From NCBI GenBank assembly GCA_018609925.1, contig JAHEOG010000095.1, forward strand, positions 1 to 6,971: a stretch of 6,971 nucleotides of DNA. Direction: 5' to 3'. Shown here piece after piece: positions 1 through 6,381 of the stretch; position 1 is the stretch's first letter; the number at the start of each line of letters is the position of its first letter. Origin of the DNA: Gammaproteobacteria bacterium (GTDB lineage: Bacteria > Pseudomonadota > Gammaproteobacteria > Thiohalorhabdales > Thiohalorhabdaceae). Below the pieces are notes generated by a model. The model was not told where the DNA came from, did no database searches, and was given only the letters and a program-made list of their open reading frames with translations. A program made the position numbers and the translations under genes.

Positions 1-713
1 TCCGCCGCGGTCGTTGGGGTCAGGGTCCACACGATGGAGACGCGCCGTCCTCCCAACGGCAAGAAGGCCAGCGGACCTTCCGGGAGGAAGCGCTCGAAGG
101 CCTGGCCCGCCGGGTCCCGCCCGGTCTCCACTGTGGTCAACAGGGCGTAGCGATTGTGGTGGCGGCCCCAGGTGCCGATACCGCACGCTTCCCGCACTGC
201 GGAGACCTCCGAATCGGCCCCCACCACTAGACTCGCTTGGACCGCCTCGCTCGCCCCCTCCCGGCCCAAACCAACATGGACCCCCGCCTGGGTCCCTTCC
301 AGGTGAGTCATCGTCGACCGGGTGAAGGGAGTGACCCGACCGCTATCCAGGGCGCAGTCCCAGGCGACCTTTCGCAGGAGGCGGTTGGGGATTACCTGTC
401 CAAGGGCGGCCACTTCGGCCTCACTGGCCTCCAGAAAGACCCGGCCCCGACGATCCGACTCGGTCACCTCGATCGCGGTAATGGGAGCGCCCTGGTGGGC
501 CACGGCCCGCCAGATCCCGATCTCCTCCAGGATCCTCCGGGAGCCTTCCCCGAGGGCGATCACCCGGCCGGGATCGCCCCCGGCCGCCACCGCCCCGGGC
601 GCGTCTCCGCGCTCCACCAGGGCGACTTCCAGCCCGCGTCGGCCCAGGTCGGCGGCAAGCACCGCCCCCGCCAGTCCGCCTCCAATCACCGCAACATCGA
701 CTGAATAGGCCAA
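1..713 (-). CDS. FAD-dependent monooxygenase, UbiH/UbiF/VisC/COQ6 family (C-terminus cut by window edge)
   Basis: First 237 residues of a flavin hydroxylase of the family that hydroxylates the ring of ubiquinone precursors (about 400 residues when complete). Seen: an N-terminal FAD-binding Rossmann fold, beta strand then GGGLAG at residues 11-16 and the ribose-binding E at about 34; an R-x-x-A-L-x-x-x-S segment at 50-58 followed by ILEEIGIW, typical of the family; the second FAD motif as GADSEVSAVR at 165-174; and the UbiH-like stretch LAFLPLGGRRVSIVWT at 215-230. The start is a TTG at 711-713, chosen because AGGAG lies 6 nt upstream and the Rossmann strand begins just after; a GTG seven codons upstream is possible but lacks a good ribosome site. 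Odd: the usual DG of the second FAD motif is DS (Ser168). It follows the HAD gene by 59 nt with no visible terminator. UbiH is the likeliest member, but UbiF or UbiI cannot be excluded from a partial sequence, so no symbol is given. Confidence 0.9.
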   Translation of the reverse strand, partial: MAYSVDVAVIGGGLAGAVLAADLGRRGLEVALVERGDAPGAVAAGGDPGRVIALGEGSRRILEEIGIWRAVAHQGAPITAIEVTESDRRGRVFLEASEAEVAALGQVIPNRLLRKVAWDCALDSGRVTPFTRSTMTHLEGTQAGVHVGLGREGASEAVQASLVVGADSEVSAVREACGIGTWGRHHNRYALLTTVETGRDPAGQAFERFLPEGPLAFLPLGGRRVSIVWTLTPTTAA

Positions 714-719
714 ACCGGA

Positions 720-724
720 CTCCT
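720..724 (-). promoter_or_regulatory. Ribosome binding site deciding a TTG start
   Basis: AGGAG on the minus strand, 6 nt upstream of the TTG at 711-713. It is the best Shine-Dalgarno match in the gap and supports TTG over the upstream in-frame GTG at 732-734 as start of the monooxygenase. Confidence 0.6.
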
Positions 725-772
725 GAGCTCCCACCCCTGGAGGGAATGGGCCAAGGCCACTCCGAACGGGCC

Positions 773-1453
773 TTAGGCAGACCCCCCAACCAGCGCCGGA
801 ATGCGGTCCAGGGTGGGGACCACCCAATCCGCTTCCGCCAGGTCGCCGCCAGGGGAGCTGTCCAGGCCGATCACCCGGAGCCCGGCGCCACGGGCGCTGG
901 CCACACCGGTAGGGGTGTCCTCGATGGCCAGACAGGAGGCGGGATCCAGTGTCCGTCCCAGGACCCGGCCAAGCTCGGCCAGGGCCAGCCGATAGCCGGC
1001 GGGATCGGGCTTACTCGCCGCCACGTCCTCCGCTGCGACGATGATCCGGAAGGTCCCCGCGAGCCCCATCCGGCGGAGGGTGGGCTCGATCTCTGTCCGC
1101 AGGGCACCGCTACACAGCGCCAGGGGATAGGCCGCAGCCAGTTGCTCAACGCAAGCCAAGGCCCCGGGCACCGCCTCCAGACCCGCCGCCATGGCTCGCT
1201 CGAAGGCGGCGTGCTTTTCTCGGATCAGCTCCTCCAGCTCCGACTCGGTCAGCTCCCGACCCTGGTCCCGGAAGGCCTCCTGGAACCCGTCGCGGTCATC
1301 GAAGCCGATGAAGTGCTGGCAGTAGCGCTGCCAGGAGAACCCGAGCCCGCGAGGCTCCAGGACCTCCTGGAAGGCCCGGTAATGGGCCGGCTCGCTGTCC
1401 ACCAGGACCCCGTCGAAGTCGAAGACCACTGCTGCGGGCCGTTCCGGAAGCAC
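773..1453 (-). CDS. HAD-superfamily phosphatase (subfamily IA, beta-phosphoglucomutase/phosphoglycolate-phosphatase-like)
   Basis: Complete 226-residue cytosolic haloacid-dehalogenase-fold hydrolase, expected to cleave a small phosphate ester through a phospho-aspartate. All four HAD motifs are visible: motif I DFDGVLVDS at 12-20 (D12 nucleophile, D14 acid/base), motif II Ser115 in LCSGA, motif III Lys148 in ASKPDP, and motif IV E178-D179 in AIEDTPTGV. The segment between motif I and motif II (about 20-100) is a helical type-1 cap with GFDDRDGF at 50-57. The length is normal for the family. The start is GTG (1451-1453) with GGGAGG 5 nt upstream, and the protein reaches motif I within 12 residues as expected. 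Substrate is not readable: phosphoglycolate phosphatase, beta-phosphoglucomutase or a general sugar phosphatase are all possible. It lies 63 nt after the last antiporter gene and may share its transcript, though no functional link is evident. Confidence 0.93.
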   Translation of the reverse strand: MLPERPAAVVFDFDGVLVDSEPAHYRAFQEVLEPRGLGFSWQRYCQHFIGFDDRDGFQEAFRDQGRELTESELEELIREKHAAFERAMAAGLEAVPGALACVEQLAAAYPLALCSGALRTEIEPTLRRMGLAGTFRIIVAAEDVAASKPDPAGYRLALAELGRVLGRTLDPASCLAIEDTPTGVASARGAGLRVIGLDSSPGGDLAEADWVVPTLDRIPALVGGSA

Positions 1454-1458
1454 GGGAT

Positions 1459-1464
1459 CCTCCC
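1459..1464 (-). promoter_or_regulatory. Ribosome binding site for the HAD gene
   Basis: GGGAGG on the minus strand, 5 nt before the GTG at 1451-1453. It fixes this non-ATG start. The rest of the 63-nt gap (1454-1516) shows no strong hairpin with a T-run and no clear -35/-10 pair; a TAGACT resembling a -10 box has no matching -35. Confidence 0.6.
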
Positions 1465-1516
1465 AAGTGGCACCAACCGAAAGTCTAGCAGAGAGGGGCG
1501 CTACCCCGGGGGGCCT

Positions 1517-3208
1517 TCACAGGTAGTAGACCAGCAGGTACGCCGCCAGCAGGATCGTCACCCACAGGACCATGCTGCCCACCGGCCAGCTCCGGGCCAG
1601 GGCTCCGTGGGGCCCGTGCTGCCGGTGGAGGGCCTGGGTCAGGGCGGCGCCGGTCCGGCCCGCTCGCGCCTCGATCCGGGTCAGGGCGAGACCGGTCCAG
1701 CGCGCCAGGCGTCGGCCAGCTTCGTAGCCCGCGCGGCGATAGAGCCAGTCCCAGTCCAGGGTGATGCCCCGTTGCCGTCGGATCCAGGGCAGCAGGAGGA
1801 AGAAGGACAGGGCCGCGCCCAGGGCCAGCTGGAGCTGCGCCAATACATGGGAGGCGGTATAGGGCTCGTAGCTCAGGGCATGGGGCAGGAGGGCGTAGAG
1901 GGGCTGATACCAGATCCCCAAACCGACACAGAGGGCGGCGAGGAGTCCCATGGCGGCACCCATAGGCCGCGGCGCGGGCCCCGGCCGGAGACCGCGGGGG
2001 CGATCGAAGAAGACCAGCCACGGGAACTTGAGCCCACCGCTCACGATCACCCCCGCCGAGCCCACCGCCAATAGGTACCAGACCGCCGTCAAGTGGGCCT
2101 CGGCGGCGGCGGAGGCGATCAGGGCCTTGGCGGTGAAGCCCACCGTCAGAGGGAGGGCGGCGATGGTCGCGCCTCCCACCAGGGCCGCCCCCGCTGAGAA
2201 CGGAAGGGCCCGGGCCAGGCCTCCCAGATCGCTGCACCGCCGCAGACCGGTGCGATGGAGGACGGCCCCCGCCGCCATCAGAAGCAAGGCCTTGTAGAGG
2301 ATATGGGCAAAGGCATGCGCCGCCACCCCGTTCAGGGCCAGGGCCGAGCCGATCCCCACCCCCGCCACCATGAACCCCACCTGATTGACGAGGCTGTAGG
2401 CGAGGATCCGGCGCATGTCGTCCTCCCGCAGGGCATAGACGATGCCGTAGACGATCATGTACAGCCCCACCGGGATCAGCACCAAGGCCCCCGGGAAGGC
2501 GACCAGCAGGGCGAAAACGGCCGTCTTGGTGGTGAACGCGGAGAGGAAGACCATCCCCGAGGGGCTCGCCTCGGGATAGGCGTCGGCGATCCAGGCCGAT
2601 AGGGGCGGGGCTCCGGCGTTCACCAGGAAACCCGCCAGGATCAGCCATTCGGGGACGCCGTCCAGGGTCATGCCGGTGAAGGCGAGGGTGCCCGACTCGG
2701 CGGCCCGCCCCGCGATGCCGATCATCAGGAGCATGCCCCCGAAGAGGTGGATCAGGAGGTAGCGCAGGCCGGCGGAGCGCGCTGCCGGGGTCCGGTGGGA
2801 CCAGATGACGAAGGTGGAGGCCACCGCCATCAGCTCCCAGCCGATGAACAGCGAGAGCATATCCCCGGCGAAGGTGACCCCCACCGCCCCAGCGGCGTAG
2901 GCCAGGCCGGCGGCGAGCTCATCCACCGGGGCGGTGCGCAGGGCAAACAGGACGCCGGCGAAGGCGGTCAGACAGAAGACGGTCCCGAACAGCCGGGCGA
3001 GCTCGGTGACCTGCACCGGCACCAGCTGGTACTGGAGGTAATCCACCCGGGCCGCAGCTCCCTCCGGCAGGGCCCATACCATGGCCAGGCCAACCAGGGG
3101 GGCGGCTAGGACCACGACGTCCCGGGCCGGGCCGCGCAGCAGGCCGGCCAGCAGCGCCCCCACCAGCAGGCCCAGCCCCGGAGGCCAAAGGCCGGACAGC
3201 TCAATCAC
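1517..3208 (-). CDS. Third D-type antiporter subunit (proton-conducting transporter, NuoL/M/N-MrpD family) with C-terminal extension
   Basis: 563-residue polytopic inner-membrane protein of the complex I antiporter-like family, presumed ion channel of the Mrp-type complex. Seen: TM5 glutamate E125 in FIGWELMAVAST; TM7-8 region NAGAPPLSAWIADAYPEA (197-214) and FTTKTAVFAL with K228; REDDMRRILAYSLVNQVGFM (261-280), the family signature; AHILYKALLL with K306; and the broken-helix lysine K360 in GFTAK. Odd: where paralogues have K and H in TM7, this protein has N197 and S204. After about residue 480 a charged, Arg-rich, probably amphipathic stretch begins with LDWDWLYRRAGYEAGRR and runs to about 540, then a final helix (about 543-562). 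The start is GTG (3206-3208), with GGGAGGG 8 nt upstream inside the preceding small gene, whose stop it overlaps by 8 nt. From memory, proteobacterial relatives are annotated as Na+/H+ antiporter subunit D; the ion and role are unproven. Confidence 0.9.
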   Translation of the reverse strand: MIELSGLWPPGLGLLVGALLAGLLRGPARDVVVLAAPLVGLAMVWALPEGAAARVDYLQYQLVPVQVTELARLFGTVFCLTAFAGVLFALRTAPVDELAAGLAYAAGAVGVTFAGDMLSLFIGWELMAVASTFVIWSHRTPAARSAGLRYLLIHLFGGMLLMIGIAGRAAESGTLAFTGMTLDGVPEWLILAGFLVNAGAPPLSAWIADAYPEASPSGMVFLSAFTTKTAVFALLVAFPGALVLIPVGLYMIVYGIVYALREDDMRRILAYSLVNQVGFMVAGVGIGSALALNGVAAHAFAHILYKALLLMAAGAVLHRTGLRRCSDLGGLARALPFSAGAALVGGATIAALPLTVGFTAKALIASAAAEAHLTAVWYLLAVGSAGVIVSGGLKFPWLVFFDRPRGLRPGPAPRPMGAAMGLLAALCVGLGIWYQPLYALLPHALSYEPYTASHVLAQLQLALGAALSFFLLLPWIRRQRGITLDWDWLYRRAGYEAGRRLARWTGLALTRIEARAGRTGAALTQALHRQHGPHGALARSWPVGSMVLWVTILLAAYLLVYYL

Positions 3209-3434
3209 CGTAATAACCCTCCCGACGAGCCAACAGCCCTGCCAGGGCCCAACCGATTCCCCCCAGGCCCAGGCCTGCGGCCAGACCGAGTAGGGCCTGG
3301 AACCCCAGCAGGCTCAGGGCGGGGGAGTGTCCACTCCCGGTAACGAAGGACCACTCCAGCCCCACGCTGATGACGAGCCCCAAGAGGAGGACCCAAAGGG
3401 CAGGCCCGTTGCGGACCAGGATGGCGTCCTTCAT
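3201..3434 (-). CDS. Small two-helix membrane protein within the antiporter operon, function unknown
   Basis: 77-residue protein I do not recognise as a named Mrp subunit. Seen: a short N-terminus (MKDAILVRNG), a hydrophobic helix at about 11-29 that contains Glu27, a short Gly/Ser/His loop (VTGSGH, 31-36), a second long Gly/Ala/Leu-rich helix at about 39-68, and a basic then acidic tail ending RREGYYGD. The ATG at 3432-3434 overlaps the stop of the upstream D-type gene as ATGA, and its own TGA overlaps the GTG start of the next D-type gene by 8 nt, so it is almost certainly translated with both. The reading frame stays open upstream to about 3710, but that part lies inside the upstream gene and is not antiporter-like. 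Placement between two D-type subunits suggests an accessory or linker subunit of the complex. It is not MrpE, F or G on length and motifs, though a highly divergent relative cannot be excluded. Confidence 0.8.
   Translation of the reverse strand: MKDAILVRNGPALWVLLLGLVISVGLEWSFVTGSGHSPALSLLGFQALLGLAAGLGLGGIGWALAGLLARREGYYGD
3217..3223 (-). promoter_or_regulatory. Ribosome binding site for the third D-type gene, inside the small gene
   Basis: GGGAGGG on the minus strand, 8 nt upstream of the GTG at 3206-3208. It lies in the last codons of the small membrane-protein gene and supports the 8-nt overlap between the two genes. Confidence 0.6.
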
Positions 3435-4906
3435 GAGGTCATCCCGGCCATTGCCCGAGCCAAGGTCAGGGGCAGGCCCGGGAACAGGAACAGGACCACC
3501 GTCAGCGCGGCGGTCAGGACCAGCGGAGCCACCACCATGGCAGGGGCCTCCCCGTGATGGGGAGCCTCGCCATGGACAGGCCCCTCCTTGCGGAAGAAGG
3601 CGGCATGGACAATGGGCAGGAAGTACGCCGTATTGAGGAGGGTGCTCACGGTCAGCACCGCCAGGACCGTCCAAAGGGCGGCCTCCCAGGCCCCGAGCAG
3701 CATGTACCACTTGGACAGGAATCCGACCGTGGGCGGCACACCAACCAGGGACAGGCTCGCTACCGCAAAGGCCCCCAGGGTCCAGGGCATCCGCCAGCCG
3801 ATGCCGCCGAGCTCACTGACCCGGGTCTTGTGCGCCGCGGTGTGGATGGCCCCCGCGGCGAAGAACAGGGTGATCTTGCCGACGGCGTGGGCGGCGATGT
3901 GCAGGGCGGCTCCCACCAGGGAGATGGGGACCAGCACCAGCGCGGCCATCACCACATAGCCCAGCTGGCTTACAGTGGAATAGGCCAACCGGCGCTTGAG
4001 ATCGTCCTGGCGCAGCGCCACCACCGAGGCCGCCACCACCGTGAAGGCCGCCACATAGACCCCCCAACTGGCGGAAGGCTGACTAAGAAGCCACTCGGCC
4101 CCGAAGATGTAGACCACGATCTTGAGCAGTGTGAACACTCCCGCCTTGACCACAGCCACCGCGTGCAACAGGGCGCTGACGGGCGTGGGAGCCACCATGG
4201 CCGCCGGGAGCCAGCGATGCACGGGCATGACCGCGGCCTTGCCCACACCGAAGAGGTAGAGGGCGAGGAGCAGGGCCAGGGAGAGCCCCTCCACCTGGCC
4301 GGCCAGGATGCCCCCGGGGGTGAAGGCGAGGGTCCCCGCCGCCTGCCAGGTCCAGATCAGGGCGAACAGGAACAGCCCCACCGAGCTGGTCAACAGCACG
4401 GTAAGGTAGGTCCGGCCTCCTTTGCGCGCCTTCTCGTCGCCGTGGTGGGCCACCAGGGGCCAGGTGGCGAGGGTGAGGACCTCGTAGAAGAGGAACAGGG
4501 CGAAGAGATTGGCGGAGAGTGCAATGCCCATGGTGGCGGCCAGGGCCAGGGCGAACCAGGCGTGGAAGGGCCCCTGCCGGGGCTCCCCGTTGGCCCGCAT
4601 GTAGCCCACCGCGTACACCGCCGTGACGGCGTACAGCGTCCCCGCCACCAGGGTCAACAGGACCCCCAGGGCCTCCAGCTCAAGGGCAAGCGCCAGCCCC
4701 GGCAGGGGCTCGGTTAGCTCCAGCCGGGGCCGGGCACCGTCCCGGAAGGCGAGGAAAAGGGCCCAGGCCACCCCCAGAAGGGCCACGGCCCCGGACACCA
4801 CCAGGGTGTCGCGCACCCGCGGCCACCGGTCGGTCCCCAGGATGATGCCCGAAGCAAGCAGGGGAACGGCCACGGCCAGCGCCAAAAGGGCGACCGGCTC
4901 GATCAT
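3431..4906 (-). CDS. Second D-type antiporter subunit, NuoL/MrpA-like helix 7-8 (monovalent cation/H+ antiporter subunit D family)
   Basis: 491-residue membrane protein, about 14 predicted helices, of the proton-conducting NuoL/M/N-Mrp family. Seen: TM5 glutamate E142 in FYEVLTLATWPLV followed by HHGDEKARKGGRTYL; TM7 lysine K223 and H230 in GKAAVMPVHRWLP; the NuoL/MrpA-style TM8 PTPVSALLHAVAVVKAG with H248 and K254; RQDDLKRRLAYSTVSQLGY (299-317); H340 and K344 in HAVGK; and K399 in GFLSKWY. All the charged residues expected of a conducting subunit are present. A loop near the C-terminus holds two copies of HGEAP (445-455). The ATG at 4904-4906 overlaps the upstream mnhD stop as ATGA, with GGAGGG 5 nt upstream. 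Its own stop overlaps the next small gene as ATGA. The helix 7-8 motifs are closer to MrpA/NuoL than to MrpD, so it may take the place of the N-terminal part of MrpA; that is an inference. It is shorter than MrpA and lacks the MrpA C-terminal domain. Confidence 0.92.
   Translation of the reverse strand: MIEPVALLALAVAVPLLASGIILGTDRWPRVRDTLVVSGAVALLGVAWALFLAFRDGARPRLELTEPLPGLALALELEALGVLLTLVAGTLYAVTAVYAVGYMRANGEPRQGPFHAWFALALAATMGIALSANLFALFLFYEVLTLATWPLVAHHGDEKARKGGRTYLTVLLTSSVGLFLFALIWTWQAAGTLAFTPGGILAGQVEGLSLALLLALYLFGVGKAAVMPVHRWLPAAMVAPTPVSALLHAVAVVKAGVFTLLKIVVYIFGAEWLLSQPSASWGVYVAAFTVVAASVVALRQDDLKRRLAYSTVSQLGYVVMAALVLVPISLVGAALHIAAHAVGKITLFFAAGAIHTAAHKTRVSELGGIGWRMPWTLGAFAVASLSLVGVPPTVGFLSKWYMLLGAWEAALWTVLAVLTVSTLLNTAYFLPIVHAAFFRKEGPVHGEAPHHGEAPAMVVAPLVLTAALTVVLFLFPGLPLTLARAMAGMTS
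3542..3574 (-). repeat. Short tandem HGEAP repeat in the second D-type subunit
   Basis: Codons 445-455 of the second D-type gene encode HGEAP-H-HGEAP, two copies of a five-residue unit separated by one His. At the DNA level the two units use different codons, and CTCCCC and GGGGAG here form a 6-bp inverted repeat. It lies in the predicted loop before the last helix. Confidence 0.7.
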
Positions 4907-6381
4907 CCCGGCCCTCCAAGCAGGGCCCTTGCCGCCTCCCCGGCCACGCCCGCGCTAAGGCGGGTATCCAGCCCGAAGTAGAGATTCGCCCCCGCCAGCA
5001 GCCAGGTAGGCGCAAGGAGAGCGACGGGGGCCTCGGCTTGCAGCTCCTCCGCCACGGAAGGCTTCCGGAAGTAGGCCGCTTCGAGCACGCGTCCGATGTA
5101 GACGAGGGCCAGCAGGGAGGCGAGGAGGATCAGGACGGCCACCGGCCACCAGCCGAGCTCGAGGGCCCCCGAAACCAGGTACCACTTGCTGATGAAACCA
5201 GCCGTCGGGGGAAGCCCGATGAGCGATACCCCGGCAACGGCGAAGGCCCCGAAGGTCCACGGCATACGGTGGCCCAGTCCCGCGATGGCCTCCATGCGGG
5301 TGGCACCGATGCGGTAGGCCAGACAGCCCACCGCCAGGAACAGGGCCCCCTTCATCAGGGCGTGATTGAACAGGTGCACCACCGTCGCCGTCAGCCCGGT
5401 CACGCTGGCGAAGCTCAGGCCAAGGACCATGTAGCCGATCTGGGCCACGCTGGAGTAGGCCAGCATGCGCTTGAGCTCGTCCTGGAATATGGCCACGAAG
5501 GACCCGCTAAACACCGCCGCCAGGGCCAGGGCCAAAAACACCGTCCCCAGGGGAACGTTCTGGAAGACGTCCTGGGCCCCGAACACGGTGAACAGGAAGC
5601 GCACCAGGGCGTACAGGGCCACCTTCGTGGCGGTGGCCGCCAGGAAGGCGCTTACCACGTTGGGGGCGAAGGCGTAGGCATTGGGCAGCCAGAGGTGCAG
5701 GGGGAACAGGGCCAGCTTCAGGCTGAGCCCGACGGTCAGAAAGGCGAAGCCGGCCCGCACGGTTCGATTCGCCTCCACCCCGTCCAGACGGGCGGCCAGG
5801 TCGTAGAGGTTGAGGGTCCCCGTCACCATGTACAAAAAGCCCACCCCCATCAGGATGAAGGTGGCCCCGATGGTTCCCATGACGAGGTAGCGGAAGGCCG
5901 CCGTCAGGGAGCGCCGGTCCGGCCCCTGGGCGATCAGGATGTAGGAGGCTAGGGAGGAGATCTCGAGGAAGACGAACAGGTTGAAGGCGTCGCCGGTTAG
6001 GGTGATGCCGAGGAGCCCGGCCAGGGCGAGGAGATAGGCCACGTAGAACAGCGGGATGCGACTCCGGGGGACCTCCCGCTCCACGCTCCGGCGGGCGTAG
6101 AGCATCACCACCGCCCCGATCCCGGTAACCACCAGCAGCACCAGGGCGTTCAGGGCGTCCACCCGGTATTCGATGCCCCAGGGAGCGGGCCAGCCCCCCA
6201 AGGCGTAGACGAGGCTCCCTTGGTCGAGGACTCGGTGGATGAGCGCGGCGGCCAGCGCGAAGACGGCCCAGGTGGTGGCCCCGGCCAGGAGCCAGGCGGC
6301 GCGGGCCCACGGCAGGAGAAGGCAGAGCGCCGCCGCGATCAGGGGCAGGATGACGGGCAGGATGGGCAGGTGCGCAGTCAA
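4903..6381 (-). CDS. mnhD: Na+/H+ antiporter subunit D (MnhD/MrpD), TTG start
   Basis: 492-residue, about 14-helix membrane protein; the closest of the three to classical MrpD, a cation/proton-conducting subunit of Mrp antiporters. Seen: N-terminus HLPILPVILPLIAAAL; LTGDAFNLFVFLEISSLASY with TM5 E140; TM7 K222 and H229 in LKLALFPLHLWLPNAY; TM8 K253 in ATKVALYAL; QDELKRMLAYSSVAQIGYM (300-318); H340 and K344 in FNHALMKGAL; and K399 in GFISKWY. These correspond to the Glu and Lys residues known to be needed in MrpD. Length is normal. The start must be the TTG at 6379-6381: an in-frame TAG lies at 6406-6408 and there is no other ATG, GTG or TTG until deep inside the protein. The gene is 58 nt downstream of mnhC, the only sizeable gap within the antiporter genes, and that gap is hairpin-rich and carries a mini-ORF. 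Its TGA overlaps the next start as ATGA. Confidence 0.95.
   Translation of the reverse strand: MTAHLPILPVILPLIAAALCLLLPWARAAWLLAGATTWAVFALAAALIHRVLDQGSLVYALGGWPAPWGIEYRVDALNALVLLVVTGIGAVVMLYARRSVEREVPRSRIPLFYVAYLLALAGLLGITLTGDAFNLFVFLEISSLASYILIAQGPDRRSLTAAFRYLVMGTIGATFILMGVGFLYMVTGTLNLYDLAARLDGVEANRTVRAGFAFLTVGLSLKLALFPLHLWLPNAYAFAPNVVSAFLAATATKVALYALVRFLFTVFGAQDVFQNVPLGTVFLALALAAVFSGSFVAIFQDELKRMLAYSSVAQIGYMVLGLSFASVTGLTATVVHLFNHALMKGALFLAVGCLAYRIGATRMEAIAGLGHRMPWTFGAFAVAGVSLIGLPPTAGFISKWYLVSGALELGWWPVAVLILLASLLALVYIGRVLEAAYFRKPSVAEELQAEAPVALLAPTWLLAGANLYFGLDTRLSAGVAGEAARALLGGPG

Noticed and set aside
732..734. GTG as an alternative start of the monooxygenase
   Set aside because: In frame and seven codons upstream, but it lacks a convincing ribosome site, while the TTG has AGGAG 6 nt away.
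1454..1516. Possible terminator or promoter between the third D-type gene and the phosphatase
   Set aside because: CCCCGGGG and a weak GGGG/CCCC inverted repeat are present but have no T-run; TAGACT resembles a -10 box but has no -35 at proper spacing.
746..2074. Long plus-strand open frame (442 codons) opposite the phosphatase and third D-type gene
   Set aside because: It lies antisense to two genes with clear family motifs; its product is rich in Gly, Gln, Pro and Arg with no recognisable domain, as expected for a GC-rich antisense frame.
1485..2648. Minus-strand open frame (387 codons) overlapping the third D-type gene in another frame
   Set aside because: Gly/Pro/Arg-rich out-of-frame product with no motif; the overlapping frame has the antiporter signature throughout.
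3201..3710. A 169-residue version of the small membrane protein
   Set aside because: The extra N-terminal 92 residues lie wholly within the upstream D-type gene and are Gly/Pro/Arg-rich; the ATG at 3432-3434 with the ATGA overlap is a far better start.
3554..4717. Long plus-strand open frame (387 codons) opposite the second D-type gene
   Set aside because: Antisense shadow: low-complexity Gly/His/Gln/Glu composition, no domain, no ribosome site of note, while the minus strand encodes a clear antiporter subunit.
5038..5952. Plus-strand open frame (304 codons) opposite mnhD
   Set aside because: Same low-complexity antisense pattern; the minus-strand frame carries every conserved MrpD motif.
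5507..6310. Minus-strand open frame (267 codons) inside mnhD in another frame
   Set aside because: Arg/Pro/Gly-rich frame-shifted shadow without any domain.
4903..6381. Mobile element, CRISPR array, tRNA or rRNA
   Set aside because: I looked across the whole window and saw no terminal repeats, regularly spaced repeats or RNA gene; similarity between parts of the first and second D-type genes (around the MPWT to SKWY stretch) is ordinary paralogy.
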